Source of the DNA: Bacilli bacterium
Lineage (GTDB): Bacteria > Bacillota_I > Bacilli_A > RFN20 > CAG-288
DNA: 33,569 nucleotides
Direction of reading: 5' to 3'
NCBI GenBank assembly: GCA_022780765.1
Contig: JALEUS010000052.1
Location: 1-33,569 of the forward strand
Shown here in pieces: positions 17,254 through 26,301 of the stretch; positions within the stretch are counted from its first letter, which is position 1; every line of letters begins with the position of its first letter. Made by a program: the position numbers and the translations under genes. The notes under the pieces were generated by a model, which ran no database searches, was not told where the DNA came from, and saw only the letters and a list, made by a program, of their open reading frames with translations.

Positions 17254-17308
17254 AAAAGTTATTGTTTATTTTATAAGAGATAAGAATATAAGGAGGAGTA
17301 TCGCTTAG

Positions 17309-18437
17309 ATGATAGAGTTATCTAATATCAAGAGCTCTTTTGAGAGCCTAAATAAAAGATACCTCGATCTGATAGGCTGCCTTTGACATTGATTCTTTAA
17401 AAGAAGAGAATGAATCACTTTCAAAGCAAGCCAGTTCAGAGGGGTTTTGGAACGATTTAAACAGAGCTAAGGAAGTGAATAAAAAACTAGCTGAAAACAC
17501 TGCCAAGCTTGAAAAAGCAGACTACTTTTTAAATGTGATAAATCAGGTCAAAGATTCTCTTGAATATCTTCAAGAGATCGATGATAACGATGTTTTAGTA
17601 TCAACAAATCAGCTGATTCAGTCTGCTACTAAAGAGTTTTTAGAGTTTGAGAAATCAATTTATTATTTCAGACAGTACGATTCACTGAACGCTATTTTAG
17701 AGTTTCATCCAGGTGCTGGAGGAACAGAAGCTCACGATTGGACCAGCATGCTACTAAGAATGTATCTCAGATATGCTGAAAGCAAGAAGTACAGTGTGAA
17801 GATTTTAGATATGATAGAAGGTGATGAAGCTGGTATTTCCTCATGCACAATCCTGGTGTCAGGTAAAAACGCCTACGGTAATTTAAGGAGTGAAAACGGA
17901 GTTCATCGACTTGTAAGAATATCGCCTTTCGATGCTTCTGGAAGCAGGCACACTTCTTTTGCTAGCGTTTCAGTCATCCCTGAGATGAACGATTCAATAG
18001 AGATCAACATCAATCCTGCGGATTTGAAGATAGATACTTATCATTCATCAGGAGCAGGTGGACAGAATGTCAACAAGACAGAGAGTGCTGTAAGAATAAC
18101 TCATCTTCCTACTGGAATTGTTGTCTCCTGTCAGGTTGAAAGAGATCAGCTTGCTAACAAAGAGACCTGTATGGACATGTTGAAGTCAAAACTCTTCCAA
18201 ATAGAAGAGAAGAAGAGACAGGAGACTATCTCTTCTATCGGTGGTGAGAAAAAAGAGATATCGTTCTCTTCTCAGATACGCTCCTATGTCTTCTGCCCGT
18301 ACACCCTTGTTAAAGATCACAGAACTGACTATTCAGAAGTGAATGTGCAGTCTGTTATGGATGGAAACATCCAAGGGTTCATAGACAGTTATCTGAGATT
18401 TGATTTTGTAAATAGCAGAGAGATAAAGAATGGATAG
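17309..18437 (+). CDS. prfB: Peptide chain release factor 2, programmed +1 frameshift
   Basis: RF2 ends translation at UGA and UAA. A first frame of 25 codons from ATG 17309 (MIELSNIKSSFESLNKRY...) stops at TGA 17384-17386. A +1 slip on CTT-TGA-C continues in the frame starting GAC at 17385, giving about 375 residues. The second part has the stop-recognition tripeptide SPF (in ISPFDASGSRH) and the catalytic GGQ (in SGAGGQNVNKTES). RBS AAGGAGGAG precedes the start. The frameshift autoregulates RF2: when RF2 is scarce the ribosome pauses at UGA and shifts. The gene is intact, not a pseudogene. Its end overlaps yitT by 8 bases. Confidence 0.96.
17371..17387 (+). promoter_or_regulatory. prfB programmed frameshift site
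   Basis: GATAGGCTGCCTTTGAC holds the slippery CTT (17381-17383), the in-frame TGA (17384-17386) and the following C that promotes shifting. The upstream Shine-Dalgarno-like element is reduced to AGG (17373-17375), weaker than the AGGGGG of the classic site. Confidence 0.93.
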
Positions 18438-19518
18438 ATTGAAGAGTTTTTTTTATAAGCAGTGGCTCATAATCAAAAAAGAGTTTACTTCAGAAACTCC
18501 TCAAGCGTTGATAATCAATTCTCTGATTGTCATCTTAGGGTCATTTATCTATGCTTTTGGATCAGCTTTCTTCATCATACCGATGAACCTGATCACTGGA
18601 GGTATATCTTCTATTGCACTTGTTGTCACCAAGTATGTAAACTTAGATATAGACATGCTTATCTTGATAATAACTTGGATCTTCTTTGTGATGGGCCTTT
18701 TTACTCTGGGAGTAAAGTATTCAATAAGAACACTTCTTTTTACCATCACCAATCCTCTTTTTATCATGATGTTTCAGCAGATAATAAAATCGGTGACAAT
18801 AGGAGGAGTAAACGTCTTAGATGTGACCAAAGTAACTGAGATTGTAATCGGTGACTTTAAAATTCAACAGGAAGGAGTCAGAGTTCTCTCCTATATAGCA
18901 TCCTCATTAATCGGTGGTTCAATTTTAGGTATTGGTGTTGGAGTTGCTCTTGCAGGAGGAGGTTCTTCTGGAGGAACTGACGTCATCAATCTACTTGTTA
19001 GAAAATATTTTCATATCAAAGTAGGAGTCACCTCTTTTACTCAGGATATCATCATTATCATCATCGGTTTTTTCACATTTGATATGAACTTTATAGCATC
19101 GTGTTTCGGTATAATATCAGCACTTTTGTGCTCTATCTTGATAGATAAGGTATCCTTTGGAAACAGTCAGTCTTATGTCGCTTTGATCTGCACTGACAAG
19201 TGGTACATCATCAATGAGAGGATAATGAACGAGACGACCAGGGGAACAACTCTGGTCTCAATAAAAGGCGGATACTTAAAGAAGGATACCAATCTGATTG
19301 AAGTGTGCTTTGATAAGAGAGACTACGCATCGATAAAAGGTATCATTTTAAAAATCGATCCAAACGCTTTCATCACTGTCATGAAAGCCAGTGAAATAAT
19401 AGGATACGGTTTTACAAGGAAGACGCCGAAGGTTGAAGATATCTCTTCTCTTGATCTGAGCGAGAAAGAGAAGAAGTATTATCTGAAGAGAGCAGATAAA
19501 AAAAGGAAAAGTAATTAG
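18430..19518 (+). CDS. YitT family membrane protein (DUF161 + DUF2179)
   Basis: The 362-residue protein has the YitT layout. About five to six membrane helices include the glycine-rich repeats FFIIPMNLITGGISSIAL (about residues 50-70) and GVALAGGGSSGGTDVINLL (about 175-193). A soluble C-terminal DUF2179 domain with GTTLVSIKGGY...LIEVCFDKRDY and a final FITVMKASEIIGYGF follows. The family is widespread in Firmicutes and its transport function, if any, is unknown. The start lies within the end of prfB, so translation is coupled. The tail after residue 330 is short and highly charged. Confidence 0.9.
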   Translation: MDRLKSFFYKQWLIIKKEFTSETPQALIINSLIVILGSFIYAFGSAFFIIPMNLITGGISSIALVVTKYVNLDIDMLILIITWIFFVMGLFTLGVKYSIRTLLFTITNPLFIMMFQQIIKSVTIGGVNVLDVTKVTEIVIGDFKIQQEGVRVLSYIASSLIGGSILGIGVGVALAGGGSSGGTDVINLLVRKYFHIKVGVTSFTQDIIIIIIGFFTFDMNFIASCFGIISALLCSILIDKVSFGNSQSYVALICTDKWYIINERIMNETTRGTTLVSIKGGYLKKDTNLIEVCFDKRDYASIKGIILKIDPNAFITVMKASEIIGYGFTRKTPKVEDISSLDLSEKEKKYYLKRADKKRKSN

Positions 19519-19527
19519 GAAAGAATT

Positions 19528-21501
19528 ATGATTGATGAGACTCACAGATTTAAGATAGAGAGCAAGTTTTCTCCAACTGGTGATCAACCGCAGGCTATCT
19601 CTTCTCTCGTCGATGGAATAAGAGAAGGGAAAAGATGGCAGGTTTTAAAGGGAGCTACCGGAACTGGTAAGACTTTTACTATGGCTAATATCATAGAGAG
19701 AGTTCAAAGGACAACGATGGTTTTGGTTCACAATAAGACCTTAGCAGCTCAGCTTTTCGGTGAGTTAAAAGAGCTCTTTCCTAATAACAGAGTCGAGTAC
19801 TTCATCTCAAATTTCGATTTCTATCAGCCAGAGGCTTACATTCCTAAAACTGATACCTACATAGATAAACAGGTTGTCATGAACGATGAGATAGAGATGA
19901 TGCGCTCAAGCGCAGTCAATTCTCTTCTGGAAAGAAAAGATACCATCGTCGTCTGCTCAGTTGCTTCAATCTATGGTTTAAGCGATCCTGATGAGTATAG
20001 AAATCTCTCCTTCACTCTCCATGTGGGAGAACCTTTCAATTCTTTTGAGATAGCAAAGAAGCTTGTGATCTCTCAGTATAAGAGAAATGATGTATCTCTT
20101 GAGAAAGGAACATTCAGAATAAAAGGAGAGTGCATGGATATCTGCCCTCCATCAAACGATGACTATTACATAAGAGTTTACAGTGATTTTGACACCATCT
20201 CTGAGATATACAAGATGAAGATGACTACCGATGAAGTCATCTACAGCATGGAGTATTATCCTATCTTTCCTGCTCATGAGCACGCATCAGGTCTGGAGAG
20301 ATTATCAAGAGCATTGGGTACAATAAAAGAAGAATTAACTGAGAGATTAGCTTTCTTTGAAAAAGAAGGTAAGCTGCTTGAATGTGAGAGATTAAAGATG
20401 AGAACTGAGCACGACTTAGACTCTTTGAGAGAATTTGGAATGTGTGCAGGAGTTGAAAACTACTCTCGTCACTTCGATGGAAGAAAAGAAGGAGAGACTC
20501 CTTATACTCTTTTAGATTACTTTCCTAAAGACTTCCTTCTTTTTATCGATGAGTCTCATGTTTCAATTCCTCAGATATCAGGAATGTATAACGGAGACAG
20601 AGCCAGGAAGAAGACTTTAGTAGATTATGGTTTTAGATTGCCTAGTGCTTTAGATAACAGACCTTTGAGGTACGATGAGTTTGAAAAGAAAATAAACAAC
20701 GTCATATGTCTATCGGCTACTCCTGGTGATTACGAGTTAGAAAAATGTGATAACAGACCGGTAGAACAGCTTATCAGACCTACAGGTCTTTTAGATCCTA
20801 TAATAGAAGTCAGATACAATTCTAATAATCCGATATACGATCTGCTTGAAGAGATAAAGAAGAGGATTGAGAAAAATGAGAGAGTTTTAGTGATATCTTT
20901 GACCATCAAAGACGCTGAGAATCTCACTCAGTTTTTAAAAGAGAGAAAGATAAAGGTCACTTATATTCAGCATGAGATCTTGACTCTTGAAAGAACTGAG
21001 ATCATCTACAAACTGAGAAAAGGAATCTATGATGTTGTCGTTGGAATCAATCTCTTAAGAGAAGGCCTAGATATTCCAGAGGTCTCTTTGATAGCGATAT
21101 TAGATAGCGATAGGCAAGGCTTTTTAAGAAGCGAGAGATCTCTGACTCAGATAGTCGGAAGAGCTGCCAGAAATGAAAATGGAAGAGTCATCATGTACTG
21201 TGATAACATCTCTGAAGCTATGAGAAGAACTATCGATGAGACAAAGAGAAGAAGGATGATTCAAAACAGGTACAATGAGGAACACAACATCACTCCAAAG
21301 ACAATAAAGAAAGCGATCATTGAACCTGTGAGGATGATAGAGAGCAAGATAAAAGTTGAAAACGAAGCTAAACTATCTAAAAAGGAACTTGATAACATCA
21401 TTAAGAAGCTGACAGCTGAGATGATGAAAGCCAGCAAAGAATTAGATTTTGAAAAAGCAGCTCTTTTGAGAGACAAAATATTTGAACTTAAATCGAGGTG
21501 A
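19528..21501 (+). CDS. uvrB: Excinuclease ABC subunit B
   Basis: UvrB is the helicase-like damage-verification subunit of nucleotide excision repair. The 657-residue protein has Walker A GATGTGKT (42-49, Lys48), the beta-hairpin region with YQPEAYIPKTDTYI, the DEAD-like FIDESHVSIPQ, the helicase motifs GINLLREGLDIPE and QIVGRAARN, and the C-terminal UVR/UvrC-binding motif (about 620-655, SKELDFEKAALLRDKI). RBS GGAAAG precedes the ATG. uvrA, which often follows uvrB, is not here; an MFS gene starts 3 bases after the stop. Confidence 0.97.
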   Translation: MIDETHRFKIESKFSPTGDQPQAISSLVDGIREGKRWQVLKGATGTGKTFTMANIIERVQRTTMVLVHNKTLAAQLFGELKELFPNNRVEYFISNFDFYQPEAYIPKTDTYIDKQVVMNDEIEMMRSSAVNSLLERKDTIVVCSVASIYGLSDPDEYRNLSFTLHVGEPFNSFEIAKKLVISQYKRNDVSLEKGTFRIKGECMDICPPSNDDYYIRVYSDFDTISEIYKMKMTTDEVIYSMEYYPIFPAHEHASGLERLSRALGTIKEELTERLAFFEKEGKLLECERLKMRTEHDLDSLREFGMCAGVENYSRHFDGRKEGETPYTLLDYFPKDFLLFIDESHVSIPQISGMYNGDRARKKTLVDYGFRLPSALDNRPLRYDEFEKKINNVICLSATPGDYELEKCDNRPVEQLIRPTGLLDPIIEVRYNSNNPIYDLLEEIKKRIEKNERVLVISLTIKDAENLTQFLKERKIKVTYIQHEILTLERTEIIYKLRKGIYDVVVGINLLREGLDIPEVSLIAILDSDRQGFLRSERSLTQIVGRAARNENGRVIMYCDNISEAMRRTIDETKRRRMIQNRYNEEHNITPKTIKKAIIEPVRMIESKIKVENEAKLSKKELDNIIKKLTAEMMKASKELDFEKAALLRDKIFELKSR

Positions 21502-21504
21502 TAA

Positions 21505-22752
21505 ATGGCTACTGTTCTTCTGATAATTATTTACATGATCTTCATATCATTAGGTTTACCAGATTCGATGTTAGGATCTTCTTTTCCTGCGATAGCTGAC
21601 AATATAAAGGCACCTATTCAGTTCACTTCTTACATTTCACCTATCACATCAATATGCACTATTCTCTCTTCTCTCTGCGCTCCTTTTTTGATAAAAAGAT
21701 TTAAAGAGCAGTACGTCATCTCTTTTTCAATCATGCTGACTGCTATAGGACTTTTGATCTTCTCCTTCGCAAGAGAAAACACGCTATATCTTCTTTTTAT
21801 TTCAGCTGTTCCTTTAGGATTAGGAGCAGGTGCAATCGATGCATCTATAAACAATTATGTTGCTTTACATTATAAAGCAATTCATATGAATTGGCTCCAC
21901 TGCTGCTGGGGAGTAGGAGCTTCGATTTCACCTATGATAATAGGGGCGTTCATAGATCCAAACAACAATTCCAAGGGATGGAATATCGGTATTTTAACAG
22001 TATCTATAATCCAGTTTGTAATCATGTTCATCTCTTTTATCTCTGTACCTCTGTGGAACAGAATGAAAGTCAAAGAAGATAAGAAGGAAGAGAAAAAGGA
22101 AGATTATAAATATGTAATACTTTTTAAAAATCCTGTTTTCTATCTCACTGTATTAGCTTTTTTCTGCTACTGCGGTCTTGAGACGACAATGGGACTGTGG
22201 ACTGGATCATATCTCAATTATGGAAAAGGATTTGATACTGCTCAAGCAGCTTCTTTATCTTCTTTCTTCTTCATCGGAATCACTGTCGGAAGATTCATTT
22301 CTGGTCCCTTATCATTGAAGATAAAAGAGAACAATATGATCAGGATAGGAGAGATAATCATCTCTATCTCAATGGTCTTTATGATCATCTCCTCCGTGTA
22401 TCAAGAGGAGTATACAAAGAGCCTTGCCTTAGCTTCTATTGTCATCTGCGGTTTAGGATGCGCTCCTATCTATCCAGCTATCATAAGATTGACTCCTTAC
22501 AGATTCTCCAAAGCAGGAAGTCAGAAAGCTATGTCATTAGAGGTTGCGATAGCCTACATTGGAAATCTGATATCTCCATTTATCTTTGGAGAGATTGCAA
22601 AAGCAATAAACAATTATCTTATTCTTCCTTACATTATTATCACTTTTCTATCTGTGATGATTCTCTGCCATGAGATAATCAATATCAGACTAAAGAAGAG
22701 AGATAGCATTTTAAATGATGAAGATAAGAAGAAGTATCTAGCAGAGGTGTGA
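21505..22752 (+). CDS. Major facilitator superfamily transporter
   Basis: The 415-residue protein has twelve probable membrane helices and a central charged loop (KEDKKEEKKEDYK, about residue 190-203), the usual MFS two-half design. The opening IFISLGLPDSMLGSSFPAI and the segment with NWLHCCWGVGASISP match the FucP-like group of MFS proteins often annotated as sugar or unknown-substrate transporters. The substrate cannot be told from the sequence. RBS GAGGTGAT overlaps the uvrB stop region and the gene is followed directly by the TtcA-like gene, so it belongs to the same transcript. Confidence 0.88.
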   Translation: MATVLLIIIYMIFISLGLPDSMLGSSFPAIADNIKAPIQFTSYISPITSICTILSSLCAPFLIKRFKEQYVISFSIMLTAIGLLIFSFARENTLYLLFISAVPLGLGAGAIDASINNYVALHYKAIHMNWLHCCWGVGASISPMIIGAFIDPNNNSKGWNIGILTVSIIQFVIMFISFISVPLWNRMKVKEDKKEEKKEDYKYVILFKNPVFYLTVLAFFCYCGLETTMGLWTGSYLNYGKGFDTAQAASLSSFFFIGITVGRFISGPLSLKIKENNMIRIGEIIISISMVFMIISSVYQEEYTKSLALASIVICGLGCAPIYPAIIRLTPYRFSKAGSQKAMSLEVAIAYIGNLISPFIFGEIAKAINNYLILPYIIITFLSVMILCHEIINIRLKKRDSILNDEDKKKYLAEV

Positions 22753-22754
22753 TC

Positions 22755-23588
22755 ATGAAAGAGATAGACAAGTATACGCTGTTTTTATCAAAAACATATA
22801 GAAGGAAACTTTTTTCTAAGTTTCTAGCTGCCATAACTGATTTTAAACTCGTTCAACCTGGAGATAGAATCTGTGTCTGTATCTCAGGGGGAAAAGACTC
22901 TATGCTGATGGCAAAATTGTGGATGATGTATAATGAGTATATCAACAGCGATTTAAAGATCTTTTATCTGGTGATGAATCCAGGATACAACAAAGTCAAT
23001 CTGGATATGATCAAAGATAATTTAAAGAGATTGAATATAGAAGCGAAGATTGTTGATACTGATATATTCAAAGTCGCTTACGCTCAAGAGAAATCTCCTT
23101 GTTACCTGTGCGCAAAGATGAGAAGAGGAGCTTTATACAGGATTGCAAAAGAGGAAGGATGCAACAAGATATCTTTAGGACATCACTATGATGATGTTAT
23201 TGAGACCACTTTGATGAACATGTTAAATGCAGGTTCTTTTCAGACGATGCTACCTAAAGTCCACTCTGATAATTACAAGGGAATGGAACTCATCCGTCCT
23301 ATGTATTACATAAGAGAGAAAGATATTCTTCTCTTCTGTGAGAAGATGAATCTGTCTTTTATAAGGTGTGCTTGCAAGTTCACAGAAAAGACCACAACAG
23401 GTGAGATCAAAAGTCAGAGAAAAGAGACAAAACTGTTGATAGCAAAACTGAAAAAAGAGATGAATGAGCACGTTGAAGAGAATATCTTCTCAGCTGCAAA
23501 CAACGTCGTATTTGAAAAGATTTTAGGATACAAAGATGATCAAGGCCATCACTCTTTTTTAGAGATATATGATAAGGAAGGTAAGTAA
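22755..23588 (+). CDS. TtcA-like tRNA 2-thiolation PP-loop ATPase
   Basis: The 277-residue enzyme belongs to the N-type ATP pyrophosphatases that activate a tRNA base for sulfur transfer. It shows the PP-loop SGGKDS (44-49), the C116-Y-L-C119 pair followed by KMRRG, the SLGHHYDDVIETTLMNML helix and later cysteines C205 and C207. In TtcA a CxxC pair plus one later Cys hold the 4Fe-4S cluster, so 2-thiocytidine-32 formation in tRNA is the best guess; related subfamilies modify other positions. ATG 22755 is used because AGAGGTG (22744-22750) stands just before it; an in-frame GTG at 22749 would lie in that RBS. The ABC-F gene starts directly after the stop. Confidence 0.85.
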   Translation: MKEIDKYTLFLSKTYRRKLFSKFLAAITDFKLVQPGDRICVCISGGKDSMLMAKLWMMYNEYINSDLKIFYLVMNPGYNKVNLDMIKDNLKRLNIEAKIVDTDIFKVAYAQEKSPCYLCAKMRRGALYRIAKEEGCNKISLGHHYDDVIETTLMNMLNAGSFQTMLPKVHSDNYKGMELIRPMYYIREKDILLFCEKMNLSFIRCACKFTEKTTTGEIKSQRKETKLLIAKLKKEMNEHVEENIFSAANNVVFEKILGYKDDQGHHSFLEIYDKEGK

Positions 23589-25184
23589 ATGTTGATTTTA
23601 GAGAATATTTCAAAACAGTATGGAGGAAGAACTCTTTTTAAAGATGTCAACCTGTCTTTTAAAAAAGGAGAATGCTACGGAATAATTGGAGCAAACGGAG
23701 CAGGTAAATCCACTCTTTTAAAAATTATTTCAGGTGAGATAGAATCCACAGATGGACACATCTATCTTGATGAGAAAGAGAGAATGTCAGTTTTAAAACA
23801 GGATCATGATGCTTTCGATGAAGAAGAGGTTTTAAGAACTGTTTTATTAGGTCATAAAAGACTTGTTGATATCATGGATCAGAAAGAGAAACTCTACAGC
23901 AAGAAAGACTTCTCAGAGGATGATGGTCTTCTGGTTGCGGATTTAGAAAATGAGTTTTTAGAGATGAACGGATGGGAAGCAGAAAGCAATGCTGAAAATC
24001 TTTTAAACAGCATAGGTGTCCCTTCTTTATTTCATCATCTGAAGATGAAAGAATTAGATCCGAAGATGAAAGTCAAAGTGCTTCTAGCTCAAGCTCTTTT
24101 TGATAATCCTGATATACTGATCTTAGATGAGCCTACAAACGGACTTGATTCTCACACATGCACCTGGCTTGAAGATTATCTTATCGATTTTGAAAATACC
24201 ATTCTTATAGTCTCACATGACAGATACTTTTTAAATAGGGTATGCACAAGGATCTTGGATGTCGATTATTCTGCTATCAATGAGTTTGTCGGTAATTATG
24301 ATTTCTGGGTAGAATCATCGATGCTCATTCAAAGTCAGATGAAGCAGCAGAACAAGAAGAAAGAAGAGAAAATCAAAGAGCTTGAAGAGTTCATCAGAAG
24401 ATTTGGAGCTAACTTATCAAAATCAAAACAGGCAACATCGAGAAAAAAATCTTTAGAAAAGATCAAATTAGATGAGATAAAACCATCATCTAGAAAGTAT
24501 CCTTTCATCTCTTTTAAAAGTGAGTACAATTTGGGGAATGACATACTCGAAGTGAAAAATCTCTCCTCAGCTTCTTTCTTTGAAAAGATGAACTTCATCT
24601 TAAAAAAGAGCGATAAAGTAGCTTTCTTAGCTGATAATTCTTTAGCTGTCACTAGGTTATTTAATATCTTGACTTCTAATGAAGAAGCGGATTCTGGTAC
24701 CTTTAAATTCGGAATCACAATCCATCCTAGTTATCTTCCTTCATCTCTGCAGGAGTTTGAAAACATCGAAGACAATCTGATAGATTATCTTAGACCGTAT
24801 GGGAAAGAAGATAGCGATCTTTACATAAGAGGATATTTAGGAAGGATGCTTTTTTCAGGAGATGAAGCAAAGAAAAAAGTTGAAGTTTTATCTGGTGGAG
24901 AGAAGGTCCGTTTAAGATTCTGTAGAGTGATGCTTGATCCTGGTAATCTTATAATCCTTGATGATCCTACCAACCATTTGGATTTAGAATCTATCGAGTC
25001 TTTAAATAAAGCGATGAGCGAGTGCAAAGGGGTTCTTCTTTTTTACTCTCATGACAGACAGCTTATGAAGTCTATTGCAAACAGATTCATCTACATAAAG
25101 AATGATCTTTCTATAATCGATAGAGAGATGAACTACGATGAATTTGAACAGTTCATGTATCAGAAAGAAGGTATCACCATATAA
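23589..25184 (+). CDS. ABC-F family ATPase, YbiT/YkpA-like, one degenerate site
   Basis: ABC-F proteins are soluble twin-ATPases that act on the ribosome. Domain 1 has Walker A GANGAGKST (34-42, Lys40), Walker B LILDEP with Glu181, and SHDRYFLNRVCTRILDVDY typical of the YbiT/YkpA branch. A charged coiled-coil linker (about 245-300) follows. Domain 2 has an intact LSGGEK (434-439), but its Walker A is ADNSLAVTR (348-356) with Val354 in the lysine place, and its Walker B reads LDDP with Asp459 for Glu. The domain 1 signature is LDPKMK (156-161), not LSGG. The changed elements all build the same composite site. Length 531 is normal. RBS AAGGAAGG; no gap to its neighbours. Confidence 0.9.
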   Translation: MLILENISKQYGGRTLFKDVNLSFKKGECYGIIGANGAGKSTLLKIISGEIESTDGHIYLDEKERMSVLKQDHDAFDEEEVLRTVLLGHKRLVDIMDQKEKLYSKKDFSEDDGLLVADLENEFLEMNGWEAESNAENLLNSIGVPSLFHHLKMKELDPKMKVKVLLAQALFDNPDILILDEPTNGLDSHTCTWLEDYLIDFENTILIVSHDRYFLNRVCTRILDVDYSAINEFVGNYDFWVESSMLIQSQMKQQNKKKEEKIKELEEFIRRFGANLSKSKQATSRKKSLEKIKLDEIKPSSRKYPFISFKSEYNLGNDILEVKNLSSASFFEKMNFILKKSDKVAFLADNSLAVTRLFNILTSNEEADSGTFKFGITIHPSYLPSSLQEFENIEDNLIDYLRPYGKEDSDLYIRGYLGRMLFSGDEAKKKVEVLSGGEKVRLRFCRVMLDPGNLIILDDPTNHLDLESIESLNKAMSECKGVLLFYSHDRQLMKSIANRFIYIKNDLSIIDREMNYDEFEQFMYQKEGITI

Positions 25185-25186
25185 AG

Positions 25187-25726
25187 ATGATAGAGGAAGA
25201 AAAAGAATCTGTCAGAAGAGAGATGAAAGAGTATAGAAGATCTTTTACTTTATCAGAGAAAAGAAGAAAAGATGAAATCATCTTTAAGAAGGTGACAAAA
25301 AATAAGAGAGTTCTCGCTGGAAAAAAGATAGGAATATATCTTTCAAAAGAAGAAGAGATAGATACAAAGAAGATAATAACTCAACTTTTATCTATGGATA
25401 AGAAGGTGTATATTCCTAAAGTTATAGGTGATGATCTTATATTCACTCATTTTGATGGAAACTATAGTCTTCTTGTGAAAAACAGATTTAACATTTTAGA
25501 AGTTGATGACAAGTTTGCTAAAGATGTTGACATTGATGTTTTAATTCTCCCAGCTCTATCAGTAGATAAAAAAGGATATCGTTTAGGATATGGGAAAGGT
25601 TTCTTTGACAGATATCTTTTAAACAAGAAAGTGTACTCGATTGCTCTTGTCTATAAAAGACAGATTGTAAATTCTCTACCTTCCTTGTGTACAGATTATA
25701 AGGTAGATGAGTATATCTCAGATTAA
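25187..25726 (+). CDS. 5-formyltetrahydrofolate cyclo-ligase
   Basis: The enzyme uses ATP to convert 5-formyl-THF to 5,10-methenyl-THF, returning a storage form to the active folate pool. The 179-residue protein has the family's basic start (VRREMKEYRR), a GIYLSKEEEIDT segment and the signature GYRLGYGKGFFDRYL (about 136-150). It starts 2 bases after the ABC-F stop and is the last gene of the plus-strand run. Its product feeds the substrate of FolD, encoded in the facing operon at 26875-27666. Confidence 0.93.
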   Translation: MIEEEKESVRREMKEYRRSFTLSEKRRKDEIIFKKVTKNKRVLAGKKIGIYLSKEEEIDTKKIITQLLSMDKKVYIPKVIGDDLIFTHFDGNYSLLVKNRFNILEVDDKFAKDVDIDVLILPALSVDKKGYRLGYGKGFFDRYLLNKKVYSIALVYKRQIVNSLPSLCTDYKVDEYISD

Positions 25727-25815
25727 TGAGTGAAAATATCACAAATCATTTTTGTATCCATTTTTATTGAATTTATTATCAGACCACAATTTATACTTTA
25801 ATAGGGAATTTTGAA

Positions 25816-26301
25816 ATGAAGATTCATCCAAAATGTAATTATAAAACCGAAGAAAGTATGAATTATTGTCCTCGATGTTGAAGTATGATAAACGAGACTT
25901 TTCAATAAGATTTTATATGAGGAATACAATACTGAATCAAATACGGCTAGGTATCTTATTCCTAGACGAGATCTGGTCATGTTTTTTTGTTAAAATTTTT
26001 CACTGTTTGTCTGTACTCTTTTTATGGGTTTTCCTTCTCTCAGCAAGGAATTTAATATTCTTTATGCTGATGAGCACAGAATCAGTCCTTATCTATCGCT
26101 TTTATAAAACATACTCACCTTTGGAATATACTGGTCATTCATTAAGGAAAGAAGAGTTGAAAATTTTTCACCTATAAAAATGTAAACAACAGTTTTACAA
26201 CTATTATCTACATCTTCTATTATGTTCTCTCCGGTCTGTTTTTTGATGTTACAACCTTGTTTTTATTTAGATACGAACTCAATAAGCACAGCAAGATTTA
26301 A
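25816..26301 (+). pseudogene. Decayed zinc-ribbon membrane protein gene
   Basis: From ATG 25816 (AGGGAA upstream) the reading is MKIHPKCNYKTEESMNYCPRC followed by TGA where Gly is expected (TGT-TGA for TGT-GGA), then SMINETF. This is the double-Cys zinc-ribbon found at the start of many small membrane proteins, with the first Cys changed to His. More stops follow. Membrane-like segments then appear in another frame (LFLWVFLLSARNLIFFMLM, about 26010-26075). The first frame ends with IYIFYYVLSGLFFDVTTLFL, FRYELNKHSKI and a stop at 26301. At least two compensating frameshifts and several stops make it non-functional. Its end overlaps the facing gene's stop by a few bases. Confidence 0.6.

Noticed and set aside
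17371-17387. prfB read as a frameshifted pseudogene
   Set aside because: The shift occurs exactly at the conserved CTT-TGA-C programmed site and both parts are intact.
17309-18437. Genetic code 4 (UGA = Trp), as in Mycoplasma
   Set aside because: RF2 is encoded with its UGA frameshift control, genes such as the MFS transporter end in TGA, and tryptophans are coded by TGG.
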